Origin: Micromonospora sp. WMMD812
GTDB lineage: Bacteria; Actinomycetota; Actinomycetes; Mycobacteriales; Micromonosporaceae
Direction of reading: 5' to 3'
Assembly: GCF_027497215.1 (NCBI RefSeq)
Contig: NZ_CP114904.1
Location: forward strand, 4,424,001-4,488,000
Length of the DNA stretch: 64,000 bases
Shown: one piece after another, positions 53,278 through 61,858 of the stretch
Layout of the letters: each line of letters begins with the position of its first letter
How positions within the stretch are numbered: the first letter of the stretch is position 1
Position numbers and translations under genes: made by a program
The notes under the pieces: generated by a model
Seen by the model: only the letters and a program-made list of their open reading frames with translations
What the model was told of the DNA's origin: nothing
Database searches by the model: none

Positions 53278-53537
53278 GGTCGCGCGCCCGCGGTCTCGTC
53301 GGCCTCGACCAGGCGGACGGTGAAGTCCTCGATGACCGGGTTGGCGAGCAGCTTGTCGGCGATCTCCCGGGCCCGGTCCAGGTCCGGCTCACCGGTGAAC
53401 TCGATCTCGATCCGACGACCGATCCGGACCGAGGCGACGTCGCTGACGCCGAGCCGCGGCAGCGCGTTAGCGACAGCCTGGCCCTGCGGATCGAGGATCT
53501 CGGGCTTGAGCATGACGTCGACGACGACGCGAGGCAC
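53274..53537 (-). CDS. purS: Phosphoribosylformylglycinamidine synthase, PurS subunit
   Basis: 87 residues from GTG 53537, with AGGAG six bases upstream. The sequence [19 protein letters not shown] and the closing [10 protein letters not shown] are typical PurS. PurS holds the PurL-PurQ complex together. It is the first gene of the purS-purQ-purL operon. The 368-base gap to 53905 carries its promoter region and that of the protease gene; no other gene is visible there. Confidence 0.95.
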   Translation of the reverse strand: MPRVVVDVMLKPEILDPQGQAVANALPRLGVSDVASVRIGRRIEIEFTGEPDLDRAREIADKLLANPVIEDFTVRLVEADETAGARP

Positions 53538-53776
53538 TGGGCACTCCTGACTGTGTACGCAGTTGGGTGCCGACCCACATGGGGCGAGCGCAGCCAGCCT
53601 ACCTGGCAGATATCGCTCCGGCCGCACCGGCCGGGCTCGGTCGAGGCAGTGATCGACGTAACCACCCGTCGCGCGGGGCCCGTAGCGCCCCGAGAGCCTC
53701 GACACCCGCTCCCACCAGGCCATTTAAGGCGTGCGGAGAGGCCGAATCGTTACATTGCCCAATCTCGATCGAATCC

Positions 53777-53805
53777 TTGAAATCGGCGCCGCCGACCCCT
53801 AGCCT
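53777..53805 (+). promoter_or_regulatory. Candidate promoter of the secreted protease gene
   Basis: TTGAAA (53777-53782), a 17-base spacer and TAGCCT (53800-53805) match sigma-70 boxes and would leave a leader of about 95 bases before ATG 53906. Confidence 0.5.
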
Positions 53806-53905
53806 ACATCGACAGAGTTCGATGATCTGGCGATGGGTGACCCCCACCGCCGGCCACCCCGCCCGGCGACCCCGGGTCCCGCCCACCGTCAAGGAGTCCA
53901 CCGAG

Positions 53906-54589
53906 ATGCGTATCCGTTCCCTGCTCGTGGCGATCAGCACCGCGCTGGTCGGCGTCGTCGGCGCCGCCTCGGGCGCCACCGCCGCCCCCGAAGGGCCGCA
54001 GCCCATCATCGGCGGCGGCACCGTGTCGTCCGCCCCGTGGGCCGCCGCCGTCTTCAGCAACGGCTCGTTCACCTGCTCCGGCAGCGTGATCGCCGCGCAG
54101 TGGGTGCTCACCGCCCGCCACTGCGTCAGTGGCTCGATGTCGGTCCGCGTCGGCAGCGTGTACCGCTCCTCGGGCGGCGTCACCCGCACGGTCAGCGCCA
54201 CGTACACCCGCTACGACCTGGCCCTGATGCGCCTCTCCAGCTCGGTGAGCACCTCGGCGGTCACGCTGGCCACCAGCAACCCGCCGATCGGCTCGACCAA
54301 CTCGATCTACGGCTGGGGCATGACCTGCTACAGCGGCTGCTCCGCGTCGAGCCAGCTCAAGACCGCCAACGTCCAGGTGACCAGCAACAGCGCCACCGAC
54401 GCGTACGGCGGGCAGGCGATCCGCAGCACGCGGATCAACGGCAACGCCTGGCGGGGCGACTCGGGCGGCCCGCAGTTCTACAACGGCCGGCAGGTCGGCG
54501 TCGCGTCGACCGCCGACGGCGTGAACATCCAGAACTACGGCAGCGTCGCGTACAACCGATCCTGGATCACCTCGGTGGCCGGTGTCTGA
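53906..54589 (+). CDS. Secreted trypsin-like (S1 family) serine protease
   Basis: 227 residues from ATG 53906 with AAGGAG upstream. A Sec signal (about residues 1-27, ending GATAA) is followed by PIIGGG, the activation-type N terminus. The catalytic triad is H72 (TARHC), D104 (YDLALMRL) and S186 (GDSGGP). Cys pairs around TCSGS/RHCVS and TCYSGCSAS fit S1 disulfides. The propeptide is very short. It is an exported endopeptidase; the context gives no specific role. Confidence 0.93.
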   Translation: MRIRSLLVAISTALVGVVGAASGATAAPEGPQPIIGGGTVSSAPWAAAVFSNGSFTCSGSVIAAQWVLTARHCVSGSMSVRVGSVYRSSGGVTRTVSATYTRYDLALMRLSSSVSTSAVTLATSNPPIGSTNSIYGWGMTCYSGCSASSQLKTANVQVTSNSATDAYGGQAIRSTRINGNAWRGDSGGPQFYNGRQVGVASTADGVNIQNYGSVAYNRSWITSVAGV

Positions 54590-54604
54590 CGGTTAGCGCC
54601 CTGG

Positions 54605-54654
54605 GCGGCGCGGATGGCCGACGACGTGCCGGCCGTCCGCGCCGCGCGGTTTTT
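54605..54654 (+). terminator. Terminator after the protease gene
   Basis: GCGGCGCGGATGGCCG and CGGCCGTCCGCGCCGC pair with one G-U, followed by GCGGTTTTT. A U-tract supports intrinsic termination. Confidence 0.8.
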
Positions 54655-54718
54655 CAGCATCCGATCAGGTGAACAATCTTCACGATCGGGTGTGGCCCGC
54701 CCTGACAGCATCGGAACC

Positions 54719-55180
54719 GTGCTGGTCGTGACGACGGACCAACTGCCCGGGTACGAGATCCGCCAGATCCTCGGTGAGGTGGTGTCATCGATGGCCAGGA
54801 CGCGTAACCCGTACCGCGAGGGCGTCAAGAACCTGCGCGGCGGGGCGTACGACCCGATGGCCCCCGACAACCTCACCCGGTGGCGCACCGACTCCGTCGC
54901 CCGGCTGGGCGAGGAGGCCCGCCGGCTCGGCGCGAACGCCGTGATCGGCATGCGGTTCGACAGTCGCGACTGCGGCGAGATGTGGATGGAGATCTGCGCG
55001 TACGGCACGGCGGTGATCGTCGTACCCAAGGTGCCCGACGTCATGCCGCACGACCAGCCCCTGGTCGCCGCGGAGACGGCCCACGAGCCGGAGCTCGCGG
55101 AGGCGCCCAGCGGCATCGCCGAACCGGCGAGCGCGCCCAACCTCTCCACCGCCGCCGAAACCCCCACCCGCGAACCCTGA
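54719..55180 (+). CDS. YbjQ/UPF0145-family protein
   Basis: 153 residues from GTG 54719. The fold signature is VVTTDQLPGYEIRQILGEV, then LRGGAYDPMAPD, ARRLGANAVIGMRFDSR and the last strand ICAYGTAVIV. YbjQ proteins form pentamers and have no settled function. The C-terminal 40 residues are an acidic Ala/Pro/Glu tail not seen in E. coli YbjQ. Confidence 0.88.
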   Translation: MLVVTTDQLPGYEIRQILGEVVSSMARTRNPYREGVKNLRGGAYDPMAPDNLTRWRTDSVARLGEEARRLGANAVIGMRFDSRDCGEMWMEICAYGTAVIVVPKVPDVMPHDQPLVAAETAHEPELAEAPSGIAEPASAPNLSTAAETPTREP

Positions 55181-55208
55181 CCCCACCACCACCCGGCCAA
55201 CCTCCCCG

Positions 55209-55269
55209 GTTGATCATGACGTTTGCGGCACTTCTGGAGATCGACTTCGCCGCAGACCTCATGATCAAC
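55209..55269. repeat. Palindromic TTGATCATG element
   Basis: A 21-bp arm (55209-55229) and its near-perfect complement (55249-55269; 19 of 21 match) surround a 19-base spacer. Both ends carry GTTGATCATGA. Elements with the same TTGATCATG ends are, as I recall, numerous in Micromonospora and Salinispora genomes. It lies between the convergent YbjQ and purB genes and can also serve as terminator. Confidence 0.75.
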
Positions 55270-55298
55270 GCGGTGAGCGTCGGGGGGCCGCCGTGGGG

Positions 55299-56723
55299 TT
55301 AGAGGATCGGGGGTGGGCTGTAGGTGGCGGCGTCGGGGTGGGATTCGACGATCTTGCTGATGCGGCGGGTCACCGACTGGACCTGGGCGGGGGCCGCGCC
55401 GACGAAGGCGGCCCGGTCGGCCACCAGCTCGTCGATCTCGGCCCGGGTGAGGCCCAGCCGGCCGTCCGCGGCGAGCCGGTCGAAGAGGTCGTTCTCGAGC
55501 GCGCCCTTCTCCCGCATGCCCAGCGCGACGGCGACCGCGTGCTCCTTGATCACCTCGTGCGCGACCTCCCGGCCCACGCCGCGCCGGACCGCCGCCACCA
55601 GGATCTTCGTGGTGGCCAGGAACGGCAGGAAGCGCTCGAGCTCCCGGTTGATCACCGCCGGGTACGCGCCGAACTCGTCGAGCACGGTGAGGAACGTCTG
55701 GAACAGCCCGTCGGCGGCGAAGAACGCGTCCGGCAGGGCCACCCGGCGGACCACCGAGCAGGAGACGTCGCCCTCGTTCCACTGGTCGCCGGCCAGCTCG
55801 CCGACCATCGACAGGTAGCCCCGGATGATCACGGCGAACCCGTTCACCCGCTCACTGGACCGGGTGTTCATCTTGTGCGGCATCGCGCTGGAGCCCACCT
55901 GGCCGGGCTTGAAGCCCTCGGTCACCAGCTCCTGGCCGACCATCAGCCGGATCGTCGTGGCCAGCGAGGACGGCCCGGCGGCCACCTGGGCCAGCGCGGA
56001 GACCACGTCGAAGTCGAGTGACCGGGGGTAGACCTGCCCGACGCTGTCGAGCACCCGGGAGAAGCCGAGGTGCCCGGCCACCCGGCGCTCCAGCTCGGCG
56101 ACCTTCTCCGCGTCGCCGTCGAAGAGGTCGAGCTGGTCGGCGGCGGTGCCGACCGGACCCTTGATCCCCCGCAGCGGGTAGCGGGCGATCAGGTCCTCCA
56201 GCCGCTCGTACGCGATGAGCAGCTCCTCGGCCGCCGACGCGAAGCGCTTGCCGAGCGTGGTGGCCTGCGCGGCCACGTTGTGCGAGCGGCCCGCCATCAC
56301 CACGCCGGAGTACTCGTGCGCGTGCCACGCCAGCCGGGCCAGGGTGGCGACCACCCGGTCCCGGATCAGCTCCAGCGACGCGCGGATCTGGAGCTGCTCG
56401 ACGTTCTCGGTGAGGTCCCGGGACGTCATCCCCTTGTGCACGTGCTCGTGCCCGGCGAGCGAGCTGAACTCCTCGATCCGGGCCTTCACGTCGTGCCGGG
56501 TGACCCGCTCGCGCGCCGCGATCGAGGCCAGGTCGACGTCGTCGACCACCCGCTCGTACGCCTCGACCACCCCGTCCGGCACCGGCACGCCGAGGTCACG
56601 CTGGGCGCGGAGCACGGCGAGCCAGAGCCGCCGCTCCATCCGGATCTTCTCCTCCGGGGACCAGAGGGCGACCAGTTCCGGCGAGGCGTACCGGTGGGCG
56701 AGCACGTTCGGGATCGTCGTCAC
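55299..56723 (-). CDS. purB: Adenylosuccinate lyase
   Basis: 474 residues from GTG 56723. The fumarase/aspartase superfamily signature is GSSAMPHKMN, with TSRDLTEN and AGRSHNVAAQATTLGKR supplying other active-site residues. It splits adenylosuccinate and SAICAR in purine synthesis. It stands apart from the purSQL and purFM genes; the adjoining element at 55209 follows its stop. Confidence 0.95.
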   Translation of the reverse strand: MTTIPNVLAHRYASPELVALWSPEEKIRMERRLWLAVLRAQRDLGVPVPDGVVEAYERVVDDVDLASIAARERVTRHDVKARIEEFSSLAGHEHVHKGMTSRDLTENVEQLQIRASLELIRDRVVATLARLAWHAHEYSGVVMAGRSHNVAAQATTLGKRFASAAEELLIAYERLEDLIARYPLRGIKGPVGTAADQLDLFDGDAEKVAELERRVAGHLGFSRVLDSVGQVYPRSLDFDVVSALAQVAAGPSSLATTIRLMVGQELVTEGFKPGQVGSSAMPHKMNTRSSERVNGFAVIIRGYLSMVGELAGDQWNEGDVSCSVVRRVALPDAFFAADGLFQTFLTVLDEFGAYPAVINRELERFLPFLATTKILVAAVRRGVGREVAHEVIKEHAVAVALGMREKGALENDLFDRLAADGRLGLTRAEIDELVADRAAFVGAAPAQVQSVTRRISKIVESHPDAATYSPPPIL

Positions 56724-56760
56724 GTACCTCAGTCTCCCGCATCCGGTCGGAGCGGCGTCG

Positions 56761-56790
56761 GTGAGCCCCGTCCCCTGGGGCGGGGCTCAC
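56761..56790 (-). terminator. Terminator of the glycosyltransferase pair
   Basis: GTGAGCCCCG and CGGGGCTCAC form a perfect 10-bp stem around a 10-base loop, just downstream of the stop at 56795 on the minus strand. Confidence 0.7.
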
Positions 56791-56794
56791 CGAC

Positions 56795-59308
56795 TCAGGA
56801 TCGAGGCAGCTCGTACACGGTGACCGGACCCGAGACGTGCCGGACCGGCGCCAGCCGGGCCAGCTCCGGCGAGACCGCCCCGGCGCGGGCGTCGGCGAAG
56901 AGCCAGCGCACACCGAACTCGCGACGCAGCCGGTCCAGGTCGGCTGCCGTGGGGGCGGTGAAGACCCGCTCGTTCAGCGCGAACAACTCCGCGTCCGGTG
57001 GGCCCTGCCGGGGGTAGCCGAGGCCGTCCTTGCCGTGCGCGGCCAGCGCCGCGTCGGTGTACGCCCAGCTCTCCACCACCGCCCGGTGCCCGCCCAGACC
57101 GGTCACCCAGTAGGCCCGCGCGTCGCAGTGTGGGGTCGTCCGCACCGGCCGGCAGTGCACATTGGTCGCGACCACGTCGTCGTCGGCGGCGTGCGCGTCC
57201 AGCCACAGCGCGCCACGCATCTCGGCGGCGGTCACCACGAACCGCTGGCCCGCCGGGTCGGCCGGAGCGGCCTCCTGGTTGACGGAGCGCACGATCCCCT
57301 CGACTCCCGGGACCACGCTGGCACCGAGGAGCGCCGCGGTCACGCCGGCCAACGCCACCGTCGACCACCGCCGGCCGCCGAGCCGCCCCGAGCCCGTCCG
57401 CCGCACGCCGGGCCGATGCCCGCCGTCCGGGTCACCGGGGCGGTCCCCACCCTTCTCACCGGACGTCTCCCCCGCGTCGGCGGGCTCGCCCGCCCCGGCC
57501 ACAAGGGCACCGTCCGGCAGGTCCGGCCGGGGTGCGCCGTCGGGGTGGGCGATCCCGTCCCGGTCGGCGGCGCGGCGGCCGAGCAGGGCGGTGACGCCGA
57601 CGGCGAGCGCCGCCGCGAGGATCACGAAGGCGGCGAGCCGGGCGGCGCTGCCGGCCAGCACCCCGAGCCAGCCCGCCGGAGTCGGCGCGGGCCGACCGAT
57701 CGCCGGCGCGACCAGCTGCGCGACCGCGCCGGCCGCCGCGGCGGTCAACGCCGCCGGCCAGGCCGGCCGGATCGCCGCGAAGAACCATCCGGTCAGCACC
57801 GCACCGAACGGGATCACCGCCAGCCAGAAGTAGATCTGACTGGCCGACGGGTGGTGGAAGACCCAGGTTGCGCCGGCGCCGGCGGTCACCGCACCGGCGA
57901 GCAGCCAGCCGGCCGGGTCGGCCCGGTGTTCGCGGGACGCCGGCAGCAGGAAGCCGACCAGCCGGGGCGCCTGCATCAGCAGCCACCAGGCGAGCAGGGA
58001 GAGCACGACCACCCAGCCGGTCACATCGGCGTGGGCGAGGCCGGGGGTGAGCACCCCGCCCGCCTTGACGCCGTCGTCGGAGCCGACGGTCTCGCCGTAC
58101 GCCAGCCAGAAGCGGAGCAGCCCGAACAGCTGCACCCGGAGGGTGCCCGCGCCACCGCCGGCGAAGAGCCGATACCCGACCCCCATCGCCGCGAGCAGAC
58201 AGAGCAGTGCCGCCAGCGCCGGCCACGGCACCCGGCGGCGCGTCCACCAGGCGACCAGGCCGGCCAGCACGAGGCCGGCGATCAACGGCGGCAGGGCGCT
58301 GGACTTGGCACCGGCGCAGGCCAGCCCGATCGCCGGCACCAGCACCCAACCGGGGCCGAGGCCCCGACCCCGGACCACCTCGACGCAGAGCCCGGCGAGC
58401 AGCACCACGAGCGGCAGGACGTACGTCTGCGACGGGCTGGCGTACGACAGCGGGATGGTGCCGTCGGCGACGGTGGAGCCGAGGACCACCGGCAGCCCGA
58501 CGTAGCCGAGGGCGGCGACGACCGGCCCGGACCACCACACTCCGGCCAGGTCCCGGGCAAGGCCCGCGGTGACCAGCGCCGCGGTGGCGACGACCGGCAC
58601 CAGCCAGAGGCGCAGCAGCACCGTCGCCGGCGGCAGTCCGGTGATCATGCTGCCGGCGGCGATGTGGGCGTCCGAGAGGTAGTGGTAGCGCAGCGACTCG
58701 CCGGCCACGTGCGGCAACTCGAACGGCATGGACCGGGTCAGCTCCTGCACCAGACCCAGGTGATAGAGCAGGTCCTGGTAGTAGCCGTGATTCACCGGCG
58801 GCAACGGGACCAGGCGCCACTGGGCGACGCCCCAGATCAGCAGCAGCAGGAGAACCGCGCAGGTCGACCAGTGCCAGGCCACCGGGAGCGGCCGGCGCGG
58901 CCCGACCCGCCAGTGCCGGCGCAGCCGAGGCACCGCCACGAACGCTGCCACGACCGGCACCGGCCACCAGCGCAGCAGTTGCTGCCCGCCGGTCGCGGCG
59001 GCCAGCGCCCAGGCCGCCAGTTCGAGCAGGAGTCCGGTCGCCGCGCCGTAGCCGAGGTCCTCGGCCAGGTTGCCCCGGCCACCCCGCAGCGCGCGGTGCA
59101 CCAGGGTCCCGGGCAGCACCAACGCCAGCCCCCAGTAGGCCGCGAATTTGATCACGTCGGCCGCCGGCACGCCCGTCCACCACCAGGCGGCGGGCAGCGC
59201 GGCGAGCACGACCAGCCAGGGCAGCGTCGCCAGGACCCGCTGGTCGACGGGCCGCCGAGCGGGGCCGACCGGTGCGGGGGCGCGCTCGGCGAGCAGCGCC
59301 TCAGCCAC
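56795..59308 (-). CDS. Large polytopic membrane protein, GT-C glycosyltransferase-like
   Basis: 837 residues from GTG 59308. About 12-13 membrane segments are followed by a soluble C-terminal domain of about 150 residues (VTAAEMRGALWLDAHAADD to the end). The first large loop carries YYQDLLYHLGLVQELT and YHYLSDAHIAA, acidic and aromatic residues as in GT-C polyprenol-sugar transferases of the PMT/ArnT kind. The next gene upstream encodes a polyprenol-phosphate glycosyltransferase, which would make the donor lipid. Acceptor is unknown. The genes overlap by eight bases. Confidence 0.82.
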   Translation of the reverse strand: MAEALLAERAPAPVGPARRPVDQRVLATLPWLVVLAALPAAWWWTGVPAADVIKFAAYWGLALVLPGTLVHRALRGGRGNLAEDLGYGAATGLLLELAAWALAAATGGQQLLRWWPVPVVAAFVAVPRLRRHWRVGPRRPLPVAWHWSTCAVLLLLLIWGVAQWRLVPLPPVNHGYYQDLLYHLGLVQELTRSMPFELPHVAGESLRYHYLSDAHIAAGSMITGLPPATVLLRLWLVPVVATAALVTAGLARDLAGVWWSGPVVAALGYVGLPVVLGSTVADGTIPLSYASPSQTYVLPLVVLLAGLCVEVVRGRGLGPGWVLVPAIGLACAGAKSSALPPLIAGLVLAGLVAWWTRRRVPWPALAALLCLLAAMGVGYRLFAGGGAGTLRVQLFGLLRFWLAYGETVGSDDGVKAGGVLTPGLAHADVTGWVVVLSLLAWWLLMQAPRLVGFLLPASREHRADPAGWLLAGAVTAGAGATWVFHHPSASQIYFWLAVIPFGAVLTGWFFAAIRPAWPAALTAAAAGAVAQLVAPAIGRPAPTPAGWLGVLAGSAARLAAFVILAAALAVGVTALLGRRAADRDGIAHPDGAPRPDLPDGALVAGAGEPADAGETSGEKGGDRPGDPDGGHRPGVRRTGSGRLGGRRWSTVALAGVTAALLGASVVPGVEGIVRSVNQEAAPADPAGQRFVVTAAEMRGALWLDAHAADDDVVATNVHCRPVRTTPHCDARAYWVTGLGGHRAVVESWAYTDAALAAHGKDGLGYPRQGPPDAELFALNERVFTAPTAADLDRLRREFGVRWLFADARAGAVSPELARLAPVRHVSGPVTVYELPRS

Positions 59309-60320
59309 CGGTGACCACGGCGGGCTGGCGTGGCGACGGGGCGTCCGCCGCGTCGGGGTCGGCCGCCACCTCGTCGGCGTCCAGGGAGTCCGCGCCGATG
59401 TGGAACGTCGGGCGGCTCTGCACGGTGGCGTAGATCCGCCCGACGTACTCGCCGAGCAGGCCGAGGCAGACCAGCTGCACGCCGCCCAGCAGCAGCACGG
59501 CGACGAACGTCGAGGTCCAACCGGGGATGGTCACCCCGCGGAGGTGGGCGACGAGGCCGAACGCGATCAGCACAAGGCAGCCCAGGAAACTGACCGCGCC
59601 GAGCCAGGTGGCCAGCCGCAGCGGCGCGGCGGAGAAGTTGGCCACGCTGTCCCAGGCGAGGGCGACCATCTTCGGCAGCGGGTACTTCGTCTCCCCCGCC
59701 ACCCGGGCGGCCCGGACGTAGCGCACCTCGGCGCTGGGGAACCCGAGCGCCGGCACCAGCAGCCGGTAGACCGGCGTGCGTTCGGGCAGCCGGCGCAGCG
59801 TCTCCACCACCTCCCGGCTGATCATCCGGAAGTCGCCGGCCTGGGCGGGTACCTCGGCGCCGACGACCCGCCGCATCAGCCGGTAATAGGCGCGCGCGGT
59901 GTGTCGCTTGAAAATCGTGTCGGTGCTGCGGTCGACGCGGACGCCGTACACCACGTGGGCGCCCGCCCGGGCCAGCCGGAGCATCTCGCTGATGGTCTCC
60001 GGCGGGTCCTGGAGGTCCGCGTCGAGGCTGACCACCCAGGCGCCCCGGGACCGGTGCAGGCCGGCGGTGAGGGCGGCCTGGTGACCGCTGTTGCGGCGCA
60101 GCCGGATCGTCCGCAACTGCGGCCACTCCCGGGACTGCTCGGTCAGCAGGGCGACGGTGCCGTCCCGGCTGCCGTCGTCGACGGCGACCACCTCGTACGG
60201 GACATCCAGCCCGTCGAGCACCGGCCGGAGCCGGGCGACGAAGGCGGGGATCACCGCTTCTTCGTTGAACATGGGGACGACCACGGACAGCGTGATCTCC
60301 CCAGATGTGTGCGTTCCCAT
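59301..60320 (-). CDS. GT2 polyprenol-phosphate glycosyltransferase (GtrB/DPM1-like)
   Basis: 339 residues from ATG 60320; an upstream ATG at 60356 has no ribosome site. GT2 motifs are LSVVVPMFNEEAVIP, VVAVDDGSRDGT and the DxD-like SLDADLQDPP, followed by RNSGHQAALTAG. Two C-terminal membrane segments at about 235-258 and 270-292 (WTSTFVAVLLLGGVQLVCLGLL) match GtrB proteins. It should attach a sugar to polyprenyl phosphate on the inner face, then pass it to the GT-C partner. Confidence 0.9.
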   Translation of the reverse strand: MGTHTSGEITLSVVVPMFNEEAVIPAFVARLRPVLDGLDVPYEVVAVDDGSRDGTVALLTEQSREWPQLRTIRLRRNSGHQAALTAGLHRSRGAWVVSLDADLQDPPETISEMLRLARAGAHVVYGVRVDRSTDTIFKRHTARAYYRLMRRVVGAEVPAQAGDFRMISREVVETLRRLPERTPVYRLLVPALGFPSAEVRYVRAARVAGETKYPLPKMVALAWDSVANFSAAPLRLATWLGAVSFLGCLVLIAFGLVAHLRGVTIPGWTSTFVAVLLLGGVQLVCLGLLGEYVGRIYATVQSRPTFHIGADSLDADEVAADPDAADAPSPRQPAVVTGG

Positions 60321-60511
60321 CGCTTGCCGGCCCCGTTCCGGACGCAGAGGAGTCATCTGGTCACGTGCGTGGGCACGTGGCGAGTCACCTTCGCGTGACG
60401 AGATGGCGGCGGCCTGGCGCCGGCATGAACGGTTGACGAACGCTGGTCAGCCGCCCGGGAACGGCCGGCACGTCCGGCGACCCGCGACCGGTACGTCCCT
60501 TTGGGGGCGGC

Positions 60512-61804
60512 TCAGCGCTCCAGGATCGCCGTCACACCCTGGCCGCCGGCGGCGCAGATCGAGATCAGGCCACGGCCGGCGCCCTTCTCGGCCAGCAGCT
60601 TCGAAAGCGTCGCCGCGATCCGGCCGCCGGTCGCCGCGAACGGGTGTCCCGCGGCCAGCGAGGAGCCGTTGACGTTGAGCTTCTCGCGGTCGATCGCGCC
60701 GAGCGGGGCGTCCAGCCCGAGGCGGTCCTTGCAGAACTCCGGCGACTCCCACGCGGCCAGGGTGGCCAGCACCTGCGAGGCGAACGCCTCGTGGATCTCG
60801 TAGTAGTCGAAGTCCTGAAGGGTCAGCCCGGCCCGGGCGAGCATCCGCGGGACCGCGTACGTCGGTGCCATCAGCAGCCCCTCGTCGCCGTGCACGAAGT
60901 CGACGGCGGCCGTCTCCGACCAGCTGAACCAGGCGAGCACCGGCAGGCTGTGGGCGCGGGCCCACTCCTCGGAGGCGAGCAGGACGGTGGACGCCCCGTC
61001 GGTCAGCGGCGAGGAGTTGCCGGCGGTCATCGTCGCGTGCTCGGCGTCCGGCCCCTTGGCGCCGAAGACCGGCTTCAGCGAGCCCAGCTTCTCCAGGCTG
61101 GTGTCGGCACGGAGGTTCTGGTCCCGGGTCAGCCCGAGGTAGGGCGTCATCAGGTCGTCGAAGAAGCCCCGGTCGTACGCGGCGGCCAGCCGCTGGTGCG
61201 ACCGGAGCGCCAGCTCGTCCTGCGACCGCCGGTCGACGTTCCAGCGCAGCGCCGTGCGGGCGGCGTGCTCCCCCATCGACAGTCCGGTACGCGGCTCGGC
61301 GTTGCGCGGGATCTCCGGCTTGAACGGCTGGAGCGGGCGGAGTTTCGCGGCCACCTTGAGCCGCTCGCCCAGCGTGCGTGCGCTGTTGAGCTTGAGCAGC
61401 GTCCGACGCAGGTCCTCGTTGACGGCGAGCGGCGCGTCCGAGGTGGTGTCCACGCCGCCGGCGATGCCGACGTCGATCTGCCCGAGAGCGATCTTGTTGG
61501 CGACCAGGATCGCCGCCTCCAGGCCGGTGCCGCAGGCCTGCTGGATGTCGTACGCCGGGGTGTGCGGGTCGAGCCGGGAGCCGAGCACCACCTCGCGGGT
61601 GAGGTTAAAGTCCCGGGAGTGCTTGAGCACCGCCCCGGCGACCACCTCGCCGACCCGCTGCCCGGCCAGCCCGTACCGGGCGATCAGCCCGTCCAGCGCA
61701 GCACCGAGCATGTCCGCGTTGGACGCGCTCGCGTAGCGCGAGTTGGAGCGGGCGAAGGGGATGCGGTTGCCGCCGATGACCGCCACCCGCCGGATGCTCT
61801 GCAC
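60512..61804 (-). CDS. Acetyl-CoA C-acyltransferase (thiolase), FadA2/FadI-like
   Basis: 430 residues from GTG 61804 with GAGGAGG six bases upstream. Catalytic Cys is in QQACGTGLEA, followed by HEAFASQVL and the second Cys in CAAGGQGV. It is long, like FadI and the mycobacterial FadA2 that I recall next to fabG4 (Rv0243, Rv0242c). It would cleave or condense 3-ketoacyl-CoA. It diverges from the FabG4-like gene over 54 bases. Confidence 0.92.
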   Translation of the reverse strand: MQSIRRVAVIGGNRIPFARSNSRYASASNADMLGAALDGLIARYGLAGQRVGEVVAGAVLKHSRDFNLTREVVLGSRLDPHTPAYDIQQACGTGLEAAILVANKIALGQIDVGIAGGVDTTSDAPLAVNEDLRRTLLKLNSARTLGERLKVAAKLRPLQPFKPEIPRNAEPRTGLSMGEHAARTALRWNVDRRSQDELALRSHQRLAAAYDRGFFDDLMTPYLGLTRDQNLRADTSLEKLGSLKPVFGAKGPDAEHATMTAGNSSPLTDGASTVLLASEEWARAHSLPVLAWFSWSETAAVDFVHGDEGLLMAPTYAVPRMLARAGLTLQDFDYYEIHEAFASQVLATLAAWESPEFCKDRLGLDAPLGAIDREKLNVNGSSLAAGHPFAATGGRIAATLSKLLAEKGAGRGLISICAAGGQGVTAILER

Positions 61805-61824
61805 GATCCGCCTCCTCGACAGTG

Positions 61825-61852
61825 TTGCCCGTACCCTACTCGCCAGTAGGCT
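61825..61852 (+). promoter_or_regulatory. Divergent promoter with 6-bp inverted repeat operator; leaderless fabG4-like message
   Basis: TTGCCC (61825-61830), a 16-base spacer and TAGGCT (61847-61852) precede ATG 61859 by six bases, so the reductase mRNA would be leaderless. CCTACT-CGCC-AGTAGG (61835-61850) overlaps the -10 box and is a candidate repressor site acting on both genes. Confidence 0.5.
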
Positions 61853-61858
61853 ACGCCT

